Positions 33,678 through 43,341 of a DNA stretch of 64,000 nt are shown one piece after another. Source of the DNA: Thermococcus sp. Lineage in GTDB: Archaea; Methanobacteriota_B; Thermococci; Thermococcales; Thermococcaceae. The first letter of the stretch is position 1; each line of letters opens with the position of its first letter. The DNA lies in NCBI RefSeq assembly GCF_027052235.1, contig NZ_JALUFF010000027.1, forward strand, positions 1 to 64,000, read 5' to 3'. The translations under genes and the position numbers were made by a program. Below the pieces are notes generated by a model. The model saw only the letters and a list, made by a program, of their open reading frames with translations, was not told the DNA's origin and made no database searches.

Positions 33678-33693
33678 AAACCTTATAAGGTTT
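33678..33693. promoter_or_regulatory. Fully palindromic TATA element
   Basis: AAACCTTATAAGGTTT is a perfect 16-base palindrome centred on TTATAA. It sits about 35 bases upstream of the small coiled-coil gene. Its symmetry gives the same sequence in both directions, so it could also fire towards the phosphoesterase gene, although that gene has a nearer CTTAAACT box (33739-33746). Confidence 0.5.
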
Positions 33694-33776
33694 ACGGTGA
33701 ACGCTTAAACAGATTTAGCCAATCGTCGAAGAAAGGCCCTTAAACTGGCCCTCCCTCTCAGAGTGGGGTGATGAGA

Positions 33777-34433
33777 ATGAGGATAGTGGCCATCACGGAC
33801 ATCCACGGAAGGGCCGGGCCTGTTCGCAGGCTCGTCGAGAAGCTCGGGGAGCAATCCTTTGACGTTCTCCTAATCGCCGGCGATATAACGAACTTCTCTG
33901 GGGCAGAGACAGCAAGAAAAGTCCTTGAACAGCTTCTCTCCCTTGGAAAGCCCCTTCTGGCCGTCCACGGCAACTGCGACGGCAGGGACGTCCCGGCCTT
34001 CCTAGAGGGGCTCGGGGTGGGGATACACGACAGGAGGGTCGAGGTCGGTGGGGTTGGCTTCGTCGGCATCGGTGGCTCGAACGTTACGCCCTTCAGCACA
34101 GTCTGGGAGCTGAGCGAGGAGGAGATAGCGAGAATCCTTGAGAGCAACTACAGGGAGGGGGATATAATACTCTCCCACGTTCCCCCAAAAGACACGAAGG
34201 CTGACAGGGTTCACTCCGGCCTTCACGTCGGCAGTTCGGCACTCAGGGAGTTCATCGAGAGGGAAGAGCCACCGCTCGTCGTCACCGGGCACATCCACGA
34301 GGCGAGAAGCGTTGACAGGCTTGGCCCGACGGTAATCGTAAACCCCGGCCCGCTCTTCAGGAACTACTACGCGGTCATAGACTTCGACGAAAAGAAAAGG
34401 GTCGTGAGGGAGGTTGAGCTTGAGAGACTTTAA
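33777..34433 (+). CDS. Calcineurin-like metallophosphoesterase
   Basis: 218-residue single-domain phosphoesterase. Metal ligands are visible in order: D and H of ITDIHG (near residue 7), D of LIAGDITNF, N and H-type residues in VHGNCDGRD, H of ILSHVPPKD, and H-x-H in VVTGHIHEAR. The fold matches YfcE/MJ0936-like phosphodiesterases. The substrate is unknown (cyclic nucleotides, phosphodiesters or nucleotide diphosphates are typical). ATG 33777 follows GGGGTGATG; a GTG and an ATG lie just upstream. It converges with the aminotransferase gene. Confidence 0.9.
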   Translation: MRIVAITDIHGRAGPVRRLVEKLGEQSFDVLLIAGDITNFSGAETARKVLEQLLSLGKPLLAVHGNCDGRDVPAFLEGLGVGIHDRRVEVGGVGFVGIGGSNVTPFSTVWELSEEEIARILESNYREGDIILSHVPPKDTKADRVHSGLHVGSSALREFIEREEPPLVVTGHIHEARSVDRLGPTVIVNPGPLFRNYYAVIDFDEKKRVVREVELERL

Positions 34434-34446
34434 TCAGACTAGTCTC
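34424..34446. terminator. Inverted repeat between convergent genes
   Basis: GAGACT (34424-34429) and AGTCTC (34441-34446) flank the abutting stop codons of the phosphoesterase and aminotransferase genes; the minus-strand gene ends at 34434 immediately after the plus-strand stop. T-rich sequence follows on the plus strand. Probably a shared terminator. Confidence 0.4.
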
Positions 34447-35603
34447 TTTTCCCTCAAAACCTTCTCCATCCTGTCCATTGCCTCTTCAAGCTTTTCGTAG
34501 GCCGTGGCGTAGCTTATCCTTATGTAGCCCTCGCCAGCCTTACCGAAGGCCGAACCGGGAACAACGGCAACCCTGGCCTCGTTGAGCATCAGCTCGCTGA
34601 ACTGGTGGTCTGTCAAACCTGTGTCCCTGATGCGCGGGAAGATGTAGAAGGCCCCCTTTGGCTTAACAGTTGGCAGGCCCATCTCGTTCAAGCGCTTCCA
34701 GACGAGCTTCCTCCTCCTGTCGTACTCTCTGCGCATCTCTTCCACTGCCTCCCAGCTTCTCGGGTCTCTGAGGGCTTTCGCAGCAGCGTACTGGACGAAG
34801 GTCACCGGGCAGGTGGCGTTGTACATCTGGAAGCGGGTCATCTTCTCTATGATCCATGCTGGAGCAGCGACGAAGCCGAGGCGCCAGCCCGTCATCGCGA
34901 AGGTCTTGGAGAAACCGTTTATCGTTATGGTTCTCTCAAACATCCCGTCGAGGGAGGCTATGCTGTGGTTCTTAGCGCCATCGTAGACGAAGTGCTCGTA
35001 GACCTCATCGCTGAGCACTATCAGGTCGTGCTCGACCGCGAAGTCCGCTATCTCCTCAAGGTCTTTCTTCGTGAGAACCGCTCCAGTCGGGTTGTTGGGC
35101 GTGTTTATGATGAGCGCGCGGGTCTTCCCGGTGACGTGCTTCTCCAAATCATCAACGCTCAGCCTGAAGTCGTTCTCCTCGTAGGTTGGAACCTCAACAG
35201 GCTTTCCTCCCGCTAGAACAACGGCCGGGGCGTAGCTGACGAACATCGGGGACGGGATGAGAACCTCCTCTCCGTCCTTAAGGAACGTTGCCATGCCCAT
35301 AAGGAAGGCCTGGTTGGCCCCGACGAGTATCATGACCTCGCTCATCGGGTCAACTTCGATGCCGTTCTGCTCCCTCAGCTTCTCCGCCACGGCTCTCCTG
35401 AGCATGGGCAGGCCAGCGTTCGGGCCGTAGTGGGTCATCCCTTTGTCGAGGGCCTCCTTCGCGTACTCCCTTATGTGAGCGGGCGTGACGAAGTCCGGCT
35501 CGCCTATTCCGAGTGAGATGACGTTCTCCATACCCGCGGCGAGGTCGAAAAGCCTCCTTATCTCCGAAGGATTGACCAGTTCAAGTCTGTCGCTCAGCGC
35601 CAT
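34434..35603 (-). CDS. Aromatic aminotransferase (PH1371-type)
   Basis: 389-residue fold-type I PLP enzyme that transfers amino groups between aromatic amino acids and 2-oxoglutarate. The sequence matches closely, throughout its length, the P. horikoshii aromatic aminotransferase as I recall it, including the MALSDRLEL start, GIGEPDF, the PLP lysine K233 in NGFSKTFAMTGWRLG, D199-E200 in VLSDEVYEHF, and the final AFGKAGEGYIRISYA that binds the carboxylate. ATG 35603 follows GGTGGTGTTG; the frame from 35612 begins inside that ribosome site. A TATA box (TTATAAAC) lies near 35632-35639. Confidence 0.95.
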   Translation of the reverse strand: MALSDRLELVNPSEIRRLFDLAAGMENVISLGIGEPDFVTPAHIREYAKEALDKGMTHYGPNAGLPMLRRAVAEKLREQNGIEVDPMSEVMILVGANQAFLMGMATFLKDGEEVLIPSPMFVSYAPAVVLAGGKPVEVPTYEENDFRLSVDDLEKHVTGKTRALIINTPNNPTGAVLTKKDLEEIADFAVEHDLIVLSDEVYEHFVYDGAKNHSIASLDGMFERTITINGFSKTFAMTGWRLGFVAAPAWIIEKMTRFQMYNATCPVTFVQYAAAKALRDPRSWEAVEEMRREYDRRRKLVWKRLNEMGLPTVKPKGAFYIFPRIRDTGLTDHQFSELMLNEARVAVVPGSAFGKAGEGYIRISYATAYEKLEEAMDRMEKVLREKRLV

Positions 35604-35716
35604 CAACACCACCGAGGGGGCTTCTCCCCAATGTTTATAACGTTACCTCACCGAAAAAATGGACTTTGAAGCGCAGAAACAGACATCAAAGCCTGAAAGA
35701 GCGGACTGGATTCTTT

Positions 35717-35746
35717 TAGAATCTTGTTGCAGGGTCTTATTGCAAC
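35717..35746. repeat. Degenerate terminal CRISPR repeat
   Basis: The last 13 bases (GTCTTATTGCAAC) equal the end of the array repeat, while the other half is mutated. It is followed by a 37-base spacer-sized interval before the first intact repeat. Degeneration at this side marks the old, leader-distal end of the array. Confidence 0.85.
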
Positions 35747-35783
35747 TTTACTACAAGGTCAGCAAGAGGAAGAACAGCAAGTA

Positions 35784-38639
35784 GTTTCAATTCTCCAAGA
35801 GTCTTATTGCAACAGGGTAGTAGCTTTAAACTCCCAAAAAACCTTGACGAAGTTTCAATTCTCCAAGAGTCTTATTGCAACATAGCCGTCCCAGATTGCC
35901 CAGATGAAGTCATATATTGTTTCAATTCTCCAAGAGTCTTATTGCAACCATGTCCCTCTGTGCTTGCTCCCTGAGGGTCTTGGCGTCGTTTCAATTCTCC
36001 AAGAGTCTTATTGCAACGTCAATGAGCATAAAGGATTACAATGAAGCCATAAAAGTTTCAATTCTCCAAGAGTCTTATTGCAACTCGCCACCCTTCTCGA
36101 CCAGGCGAGGGTACAAGTGTTGTTTCAATTCTCCAAGAGTCTTATTGCAACAAATGGCCTTCCTGAGCCGTATCGCTGACTGGGCAGGTTTCAATTCTCC
36201 AAGAGTCTTATTGCAACACGTTGCTGTCAATTGCACCCATGTCCGTCTCCTCAATCTTCGTTTCAATTCTCCAAGAGTCTTATTGCAACGTCTATAAGAC
36301 GGAGAAGGAGCTTCAGAATGACTTGAGTTTCAATTCTCCAAGAGTCTTATTGCAACGCTTTCTCACGAAAAGCTCACAAGCGAATACATCACGGTTTCAA
36401 TTCTCCAAGAGTCTTATTGCAACGACAAGCTATGTAGAGCGTTTCATTTCTTCACTTATTCGTTTCAATTCTCCAAGAGTCTTATTGCAACAGTTTCGTT
36501 AGCAAACAGCTGAACCGTGCCGTTCTCGTTTCAATTCTCCAAGAGTCTTATTGCAACCAGCATACCATACATTATATTCTGAGGGGGATTGAGATAGTTT
36601 CAATTCTCCAAGAGTCTTATTGCAACATACGCTACCGGACAGAGTGGGGCGAGGATGGGATGGGTTTCAATTCTCCAAGAGTCTTATTGCAACTCGTAAA
36701 GAGATACAACGAAATGGTCGCAGACAGCAACGGTTTCAATTCTCCAAGAGTCTTATTGCAACTTTCAGCGTTTATTTCAACAGCTCAGATGCTGAGCAGC
36801 GTTTCAATTCTCCAAGAGTCTTATTGCAACGCTGTACTGCCTAAGTTCAAGGTAACTTTCTCGATTAGTTTCAATTCTCCAAGAGTCTTATTGCAACGGC
36901 TGGAGTTGTGAACAGCTTTGCAAGCTCTGCAAGTTTCAATTCTCCAAGAGTCTTATTGCAACCTAACGCCCGAGACGATAACCCGTCGTAGGGAGCTCAG
37001 TTTCAATTCTCCAAGAGTCTTATTGCAACACCGCAAGCCTTCCAGGGCGCTATGGCGGAAGCCTCACGTTTCAATTCTCCAAGAGTCTTATTGCAACGCC
37101 CCTCACCCTCTATTTCCCCTATTCGGGTAGGCCTTGTTTCAATTCTCCAAGAGTCTTATTGCAACTCCTGTTAAGCGTGTTCCTCATAGTAGATGCAGTC
37201 TAGTTTCAATTCTCCAAGAGTCTTATTGCAACCCGATTAGAACGTCCCTTATGAAGCCCTCATAAGCGTAGTTTCAATTCTCCAAGAGTCTTATTGCAAC
37301 TTGCCAATGGCTTCACCCGCCACATCTATGAGTTCAGTTTCAATTCTCCAAGAGTCTTATTGCAACGACGCTTATGATGTCGAGCCAACGTATAGGGGTT
37401 ATGTTTCAATTCTCCAAGAGTCTTATTGCAACAGGAGGTAGCAAGCTCTACCTTCTCTGCGACAGGTGGCGTTTCAATTCTCCAAGAGTCTTATTGCAAC
37501 TAACCAAGGCTTCTTAATTTTCTGTTCTTCATTTTCGAGTTTCAATTCTCCAAGAGTCTTATTGCAACGGGCATGGAATGTTGGTAGGGCCGCCGGGAAA
37601 GTTGCGTTTCAATTCTCCAAGAGTCTTATTGCAACCGCAATGAGTGAGGAAAGCGAGGAAATCCTCTCGCCTGTTTCAATTCTCCAAGAGTCTTATTGCA
37701 ACTCGTCTCAGCGAGCTTCTTCCCCGAGAAGTCCCGCCAGTTTCAATTCTCCAAGAGTCTTATTGCAACACACGTTCGCGGAGGTGGAGTGATTGGAAGA
37801 AACAAGTTTCAATTCTCCAAGAGTCTTATTGCAACACGAGGACGTGGCCCGTGAGGTCTTCGGGCTAAGCAAGTTTCAATTCTCCAAGAGTCTTATTGCA
37901 ACCGAGGAGTTGAAGGAGGTAATTATCATCAAGCCCACAAGTTTCAATTCTCCAAGAGTCTTATTGCAACAAGGCGGGCGGTGGATTGGCGGGCAAAAAA
38001 AGGGAGGGTTTCAATTCTCCAAGAGTCTTATTGCAACGCTCCTGCCTCAGTAATCTCTATGAAGTCCCTGATGAGTTTCAATTCTCCAAGAGTCTTATTG
38101 CAACGTGGGAGCGTGGAGCGCCAGCCGCCCATGAAGATATCAGTTTCAATTCTCCAAGAGTCTTATTGCAACAAACTGCGGAGGGGAGAAGGTATGAAAG
38201 TCCTCGTAGGTTTCAATTCTCCAAGAGTCTTATTGCAACTCAGAACGACGAGCCGGTTCAGTGGATAATCATCACGGTTTCAATTCTCCAAGAGTCTTAT
38301 TGCAACTGTCCTCACGAACAGAGATCAATTTCCAACCACCTTTGTTTCAATTCTCCAAGAGTCTTATTGCAACGTGTTTTATTGGCTCGTGGGTGCGGTC
38401 ATGGCCGGTTTCAATTCTCCAAGAGTCTTATTGCAACGAACATGACGGGAATGGGTGAAACCTTGAAGGAGCGTCGTTTCAATTCTCCAAGAGTCTTATT
38501 GCAACCAGAATTGAAAAGGAGGGGATGAAGATGAAGGAAATTCGTTTCAATTCTCCAAGAGTCTTATTGCAACCGATAACGGCCTCTGGGTCTGCTACCC
38601 CCCTGAACTGTTTCAATTCTCCAAGAGTCTTATTGCAAC
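35784..38639 (-). CRISPR. CRISPR array, 43 intact repeats
   Basis: 43 copies of a 30-base repeat, from GTTTCAATTC to TTATTGCAAC on the plus strand, at 64-72 base intervals, with 42 unique spacers mostly 36-39 bases long (longest about 42). Repeats look identical to each other. Read on the minus strand, the repeat ends in ATTGAAAC, which corresponds to the AUUGAAAG handle of mature Pyrococcus crRNAs, so the transcript runs from high to low coordinates. This agrees with a degenerate repeat at the low end and a TATA box (TTATAAG, 38692-38698) 50-60 bases outside the high end. No cas gene is within the window, so Cas6 and effectors act in trans. Individual spacer targets were not searched; none obviously matches this window. 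Confidence 0.99.
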
Positions 38640-39096
38640 AGGGCGGTTTTTTCGAGTATTCGCCCAACAAAAGAATGAGAGGGCTTGAATCTTATAAGCC
38701 TTTCTCCGGAGGTTACTTCAAAAAGCCCTCAAAAGCCCCCAATTCGCGGGCCATAGGCATCTTTTTCACAGGAAGCTCCCGTTTTATCACCCAATACACT
38801 GGCATGGATAAGGATGGGCATGAGACTTCCGGGGCAAGCTATGGGATGCAAATATGGATTTGGCTATTTAAACTCGTTTTTAAGCCAAAAAGTCCAATTT
38901 GAATAGGGGTCCGGCCTTGAGAAAGGCTGAGAGGCCATTCTTCAAAATCCTGAAAAAATTTCGTTACGATTTTTGCCATCAATATATCATCCTGTTAAAC
39001 AGTTACGGGAGGTTACTAAAGACTTCCAGAACTCTGATATGGGCTTATTTTCTGAAAAGGGAAATAAGAAAGTCCGAAATCCCGTAACAGGGGCTC
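38640..39096 (-). promoter_or_regulatory. CRISPR leader region
   Basis: 457 bases without a convincing gene between the array and the carbamoyltransferase stop. A minus-strand TATA box at 38692-38698 predicts a transcription start near 38669, about 30 bases before the first repeat. Another TATA-like TTTAAATAG lies at about 38867-38875. The remainder is AT-rich with A and T tracts, as expected of the long Thermococcales leaders. Short open frames here (for example a basic one at 38899-39087) lack ribosome sites and are probably not genes. Confidence 0.75.
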
Positions 39097-40704
39097 TCAG
39101 CGAGATACGACGTAGTTGCCGAAGAGCAGGACGTCAAGCCCAGCTTTCCTGAAGGTTCTCAGCGCGTCCTCAGGGGAGCAGACTATCGGCTCGCCGTGCA
39201 TGTTAAAGCTGGTGTTCAGAACAGCTCCAAGTCCTGTCTTTTTATGGAATTCTTTAATTACAGAATAGTATGATTCGTTAACCTCTTTCCTAACTGCCTG
39301 AGGCCTCGTCGTTCCATCGACGTGAACCACCGCAGGGGCGAGCTCCCTGAACTCCTCGTCTGCCTTATAGCTCATCGTCATGAACTCGTTGGGCGTCCCG
39401 TTTAAGTCCGCAAGGTATTCATCGGCCTTCTCCCAGAGGAGTGAGGGTGCGAAGGGCTGGAAGACGTCCCTCTTCAGGGCAACGTTAAGCCTTTTCTTAA
39501 CGCTCTCATCTCTCGGGTCGGCTAAAATCGAGCGGTTTCCTAAGGCTCTCGGCCCGAACTCCATCCCCCCCTGGAAGAGGCCAACCAGCTTTCCCTCAAC
39601 GAGGACATCGGCGACGAAGGACGAAACGTCAACCTCCTCGTACTCAAGGCCCTCCTTTCTCAGAAAGTCCTCCACGTAATCCTGCCCGTATTCTGGCCCA
39701 AGGTAGACGTGCTCAAGCTTGAAGGGCCCCCACCTACCGTCGAGCCTCTCCATCTGGGCCTTAACGAAGATTCCGGCCCCGAAGGCTAACCCGCCGTCGT
39801 CCATGGCCGGAAATACCCAGAGGTTGTCGTCCCCGAAAACGTGCCTTAAGATTGCGTTTGCCTTGACGTTCTGAGCCACTCCACCAGCGTAGGCCAGTCT
39901 CGGACCCTTCTCCCTAAGTTTCAGGCCCAGCTCTTCAACCAGCTTCTCAAGGTGGGCCTGCGCACTGGAGGCTATCTCTATCGCCTTCCTCTGGAGCTTT
40001 CCGTCGAGTTCGCCCTTCTTCAGCCTAAGTGCGATTTCCTTCGAGTGCCTCAGCGGAAACCTGAAGAACTCCGCCAGCTTTTTCGTCGCCTCAACTCCTA
40101 TGACCCCGAGGTGGTTCTCAAAGCTCAGCCCGTTCAGCTCGATTACCGAGCTCAAATCATAGGCTGGTTTTCCGTAGGCGGCCAAGCTCATGACCTTGCC
40201 CTCGTGCCTCATCGGTCTGAATCCTAAAAGCTCGGTAACGGAGGCGTAGAAGTCGCCGAGGGAGTCAACGTAGGTGCTCTGGGCTATCCTTATCATCTCC
40301 CCGTCTCTGGCCACGTAGATGGAGGAGCTCAGGCCGTCGCCGGCGGCGTCAATGCTCACAGCGAGGGCATCCCTCCAGCCACTCGTATAGTAGGCAGAGG
40401 CGGAGTGAGCTAAATGGTGCTCCACGAAGAGAACCTTCCTCTTAAACTCCGGCCCGAAGAGGCTCTTAAGGTTGGCCTCAAGCTCCCTCAGGCGGGAGAG
40501 CTTCCTGAAAATCCCGGCAACGGCTATGACTTCAACGTCTTCCGGCTTCACTTTGGCCATCTCAAGAACTTTCCTTACGCTGAGCTCTGGAAAACCACGG
40601 TACTTCTTGATTCTGTTTAGGCGCTCCTCGTTAACTGCAAAAATATTCTCTTCGCTTATGAGAACGGCTCCTGCATCATGGCCGTCGTGGATTCCGAGTA
40701 TCAT
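39097..40704 (-). CDS. NodU/CmcH family carbamoyltransferase
   Basis: 535-residue enzyme that transfers a carbamoyl group from carbamoyl phosphate, through a carbamoyl-adenylate, to a hydroxyl of a small molecule. The N-terminal Kae1-like domain (ILGIHDGHDAGAVLI, VEHHLAHSASAYYTSG, VSIDAAGDGLSSSIY, YAGGVAQNVKAN) binds iron and ATP, and the C-terminal domain has GLFQGGMEFGPRALGNRSILADPR and LNTSFNMHGEPIVCSPEDA. HypF of hydrogenase maturation and TobZ share this plan, but the acylphosphatase and zinc-finger parts of HypF are missing. The acceptor is unknown; surface sugars are possible. A 10-base palindrome lies upstream. Confidence 0.92.
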   Translation of the reverse strand: MILGIHDGHDAGAVLISEENIFAVNEERLNRIKKYRGFPELSVRKVLEMAKVKPEDVEVIAVAGIFRKLSRLRELEANLKSLFGPEFKRKVLFVEHHLAHSASAYYTSGWRDALAVSIDAAGDGLSSSIYVARDGEMIRIAQSTYVDSLGDFYASVTELLGFRPMRHEGKVMSLAAYGKPAYDLSSVIELNGLSFENHLGVIGVEATKKLAEFFRFPLRHSKEIALRLKKGELDGKLQRKAIEIASSAQAHLEKLVEELGLKLREKGPRLAYAGGVAQNVKANAILRHVFGDDNLWVFPAMDDGGLAFGAGIFVKAQMERLDGRWGPFKLEHVYLGPEYGQDYVEDFLRKEGLEYEEVDVSSFVADVLVEGKLVGLFQGGMEFGPRALGNRSILADPRDESVKKRLNVALKRDVFQPFAPSLLWEKADEYLADLNGTPNEFMTMSYKADEEFRELAPAVVHVDGTTRPQAVRKEVNESYYSVIKEFHKKTGLGAVLNTSFNMHGEPIVCSPEDALRTFRKAGLDVLLFGNYVVSR

Positions 40705-40737
40705 GGGAGGGCCTCCCGGGCTGTAGTTTACCCGTAA

Positions 40738-40761
40738 GTAATTTACTCTGGAGTAAATTAC
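40738..40761. promoter_or_regulatory. Perfect inverted repeat upstream of the carbamoyltransferase
   Basis: GTAATTTACT and AGTAAATTAC, separated by four bases, form a perfect 10-base inverted repeat 34-57 bases upstream of the carbamoyltransferase ATG. An imperfect extra half (GTTTACCCGTAA) lies next to it at 40726-40737. The AT-rich arms overlap the position where a TATA box is expected, so a bound protein would block transcription. Confidence 0.6.
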
Positions 40762-40779
40762 CCAAAAGGGAAAGAGAAA

Positions 40780-42228
40780 TCAGTAAGTCCTCGCGAACCT
40801 CGCTATGAACTTCGCCTCCCTTCCACAAACGGGGCACTTCTTCCCTTCCGGTGCCTTGGCGGTCTCAAGCGGGTAGGGAACACCGAGCATCTTGGCGTCG
40901 AGCTCTTCCTCCATCTTCAGACCACATTCTTCCTCTCCACACCAGGGAATCTCCACTACCCCACGCCTGTCCTCGAAGACCTCTTTTGCCTCCTCTATCG
41001 TATCAACGCGCTTGATGTGCCTTTCGAGGAACTCCTTCGCCCTGTTATAGAGGTTTTCCATTATCTCGTCGAAGGTTTTCCTGACTGCCTCGACGAGCTC
41101 ATCCCTCTCAACGACCTCCTTTGTGAGGGTATCGCGCCTCGCTATGACGGCCTTTCCGCCCTCAACGTCCCTCGGGCCGACCTCTATTCTCACCGGAACT
41201 CCCTTCAGCTCCCAGTCGTAGTACTTCCTGCCCGGTCTTATGTCCCTCTCGTCGACGTGGACGCGGATTCCGGCGTTTCTGAGTTCTTCCGCTATCTCCC
41301 TCGCGTAGGCGAAGACGTCGACTTTTGCATCCTTCTTCGGGATGGGGACGATTACCACCTGTATCGGTGCTATCGTCGGGGGCAGGACGAGACCGTTGTC
41401 ATCGCCGTGTATGGCTATGACCGCCGCCAAAAGCCTCTCGCTCATTCCGAAGGTCGTCTGGTGGACGTATTCATGGTCTCCCGTCTCTGTCTCGTACTGG
41501 ATGTTGTAGGCTTTGGCAAAGTTCTGGCGGTAGTTGTGCATCGTCCCTATCTGGAGCGTCCTTCCGTCGGGCATCATGACCTCTGCTCCGAGAGAGTAGT
41601 AAGCCCCCGGGAACTTGTCCCACTCGGGTCTCTTTGAGACTATGTAGGGCAGGGCTAGGAACTTTGCGAGCCTGTCGAATATCTCAAGGTCTTCCCTTAT
41701 CTGCCTCTCAGCGTCCTCATAGCTGTCGTGGGCAGTGTGGGCCTCGAAAAACCTGCTTATCTCCCTGACGCGGATGAGCGGTCTCGTGTGCTTGGTCTCG
41801 TACCTGTAAACGTTGACTATCTGGTATATCTTGAAGGGCAAATCCGCGTGCGACCGTATCCAGAGGGAGAACATGGAGTACATAGCGGTCTCGCTCGTCG
41901 GCCTGAGGATGAGCCTTATATCGAGCGGGTCTAAACCGGCATGGGTAACCCAGTAAACCTCGTCCTCGAAGCCCTTTATGTGCTCGGCCTCCTTCTGGAA
42001 CTCGGTTTCTGGGATTAAAGCCGGGAAGAGAACCTCGTCGTGGCCGGTTCTCTCCATCTCCTCGTGGATGAACTTCTCTATGTTTCGCATGATTTTAAGG
42101 CCGTAGGGGAGCCATATGTTCATTCCCTTAACCGGGTAGCGCTTATCTTGTATCCCGGCCGTCTCTATAATCTCGTTGTACCACTCGCTGAACTCCTTGC
42201 TCCACCGTTCTCTCTTAACCCTGCCCAT
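40780..42228 (-). CDS. proS: Prolyl-tRNA synthetase (archaeal type)
   Basis: 482-residue class II synthetase that charges tRNA-Pro. Motif 2 ([25 protein letters not shown]) and motif 3 ([22 protein letters not shown]) are clear, as is [18 protein letters not shown]. The C-terminal zinc-binding domain ([14 protein letters not shown] and [10 protein letters not shown]) and terminal RTY are the marks of the eukaryote/archaeon-type enzyme without the bacterial editing insert. ATG 42228 follows AGGTGGTG; the GTG at 42237 lies inside that site. Short gap to the carbamoyltransferase, which has its own control region. Confidence 0.96.
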   Translation of the reverse strand: MGRVKRERWSKEFSEWYNEIIETAGIQDKRYPVKGMNIWLPYGLKIMRNIEKFIHEEMERTGHDEVLFPALIPETEFQKEAEHIKGFEDEVYWVTHAGLDPLDIRLILRPTSETAMYSMFSLWIRSHADLPFKIYQIVNVYRYETKHTRPLIRVREISRFFEAHTAHDSYEDAERQIREDLEIFDRLAKFLALPYIVSKRPEWDKFPGAYYSLGAEVMMPDGRTLQIGTMHNYRQNFAKAYNIQYETETGDHEYVHQTTFGMSERLLAAVIAIHGDDNGLVLPPTIAPIQVVIVPIPKKDAKVDVFAYAREIAEELRNAGIRVHVDERDIRPGRKYYDWELKGVPVRIEVGPRDVEGGKAVIARRDTLTKEVVERDELVEAVRKTFDEIMENLYNRAKEFLERHIKRVDTIEEAKEVFEDRRGVVEIPWCGEEECGLKMEEELDAKMLGVPYPLETAKAPEGKKCPVCGREAKFIARFARTY

Positions 42229-42328
42229 TGACACCACCTAAAGGGAAACCCCCGAGGTGCTTTTTAAGTTTTCCCGGTTTCCAAAAAACTTATTAGCTCC
42301 GTTTCGATATTCATCTTAAGGTGATAAC

Positions 42329-43330
42329 ATGAGGCCGAAGGTGGCTGTTCTATTCAAGATGAAGAGCAAACCCCTTGAGGAACTCAAGAAGTACGCTGAC
42401 GTCGAGTTCATTCTGTACCCGAGCGTTGAAGAGCTCAAGGAGAGGATTGGTGAATTTGATGGCGTGATAGTTTCTCCCTTAAACCCCTTTCCAAAGGAGG
42501 TCATCGAGAGGGCGAAAAAGCTAAAGGTGATAAGCTGTCACTCAGCTGGCTACGACCACGTTGACGTTGAAGAGGCCACGAGGCGCGGGATTTACGTTAC
42601 CAAGGTCTCCGGCTGGCTCAGCGAGGCCGTTGCCGAGTTCGCCGTTGGCTTAACTATAGCGCTCCTCAGGAAGATAGCCTACACGGACAGGTTCATCCGT
42701 TCGGGAAAGTGGGACTCACACAAGACCGTGTGGGGCGGGTTTAAAGAAATTGAGACTGTCTACGGCAAGAAAGTTGGTATCCTCGGCATGGGGGCAATAG
42801 GGAAGGCAATAGCGAGGAGAATGAAGACGATGGGGACGGAGATACTCTACTGGTCGCGCTCACGGAAAGAGGATATCGAGAGGGAAGTTGGTGCAGTTTA
42901 CAAACCGTTGGAGGACGTCCTGAGGGAGAGTGATATAGTTATTTTAGCGCTTCCCGCAACGCCCGAGACCTACCACATAATCAACGAGGAGAGGATAAAG
43001 CTCCTTGAGGGCAAGTACCTGGTGAACATAGGGCGCGGAACGCTGGTTGATGAGAAAGCGGTCGTTAAGGCCCTTGAAGAGGGCAAGCTTAAGGGCTACG
43101 CCACCGATGTCTTCGAGAAGGAGCCAGTTCAGGAGCACGAGCTCTTTAAATACGAATGGGAAACGGTCTTAACGCCTCACTACGCCGGTCTTTCGAGGGA
43201 AGCAATGGAGGACATGGGATTCCAGGCAGTGAAGAACCTCCTCGCGGTTCTGCGTGGTGAAGTTCCAAAAGACCTCGTGAACCGCGAGGTTCTCAAAATC
43301 CGCCCGCCGGAAGAGGTTAAGATGCTGTGA
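42329..43330 (+). CDS. D-isomer-specific 2-hydroxyacid dehydrogenase
   Basis: 333-residue NAD(P)-dependent oxidoreductase. The Rossmann loop GILGMGAIGKAIARRM (about 149-164) and later VNIGRGTLVDEKAVVKAL with the catalytic Arg, the GYATDVFEKEP Glu region and HYAGLSREAMEDM with the catalytic His are all present. HYAG replaces the more usual HIA(W/G) block, so it belongs to a less-studied branch; glyoxylate/hydroxypyruvate, lactate or phosphite dehydrogenase activity cannot be told apart by eye. Good AAGGTGATAAC ribosome site. The M42 peptidase gene starts 11 bases after its stop, so they are an operon. Confidence 0.88.
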   Translation: MRPKVAVLFKMKSKPLEELKKYADVEFILYPSVEELKERIGEFDGVIVSPLNPFPKEVIERAKKLKVISCHSAGYDHVDVEEATRRGIYVTKVSGWLSEAVAEFAVGLTIALLRKIAYTDRFIRSGKWDSHKTVWGGFKEIETVYGKKVGILGMGAIGKAIARRMKTMGTEILYWSRSRKEDIEREVGAVYKPLEDVLRESDIVILALPATPETYHIINEERIKLLEGKYLVNIGRGTLVDEKAVVKALEEGKLKGYATDVFEKEPVQEHELFKYEWETVLTPHYAGLSREAMEDMGFQAVKNLLAVLRGEVPKDLVNREVLKIRPPEEVKML

Positions 43331-43341
43331 GGTGCGTTGAG

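Noticed and set aside
35709-35723. Small inverted repeat GATTC-TTTTA-GAATC beside the array as a terminator
   Set aside because: It overlaps the degenerate repeat and its arms are only five bases; not enough to support a separate feature.
35917-38528. Several reading frames across the CRISPR array
   Set aside because: They only translate the repeat and unrelated spacers; the repeated peptide comes from the repeat unit.
38899-39087. Small basic reading frame in the CRISPR leader
   Set aside because: No ribosome site at its start and no family features; the region is better explained as the array leader.
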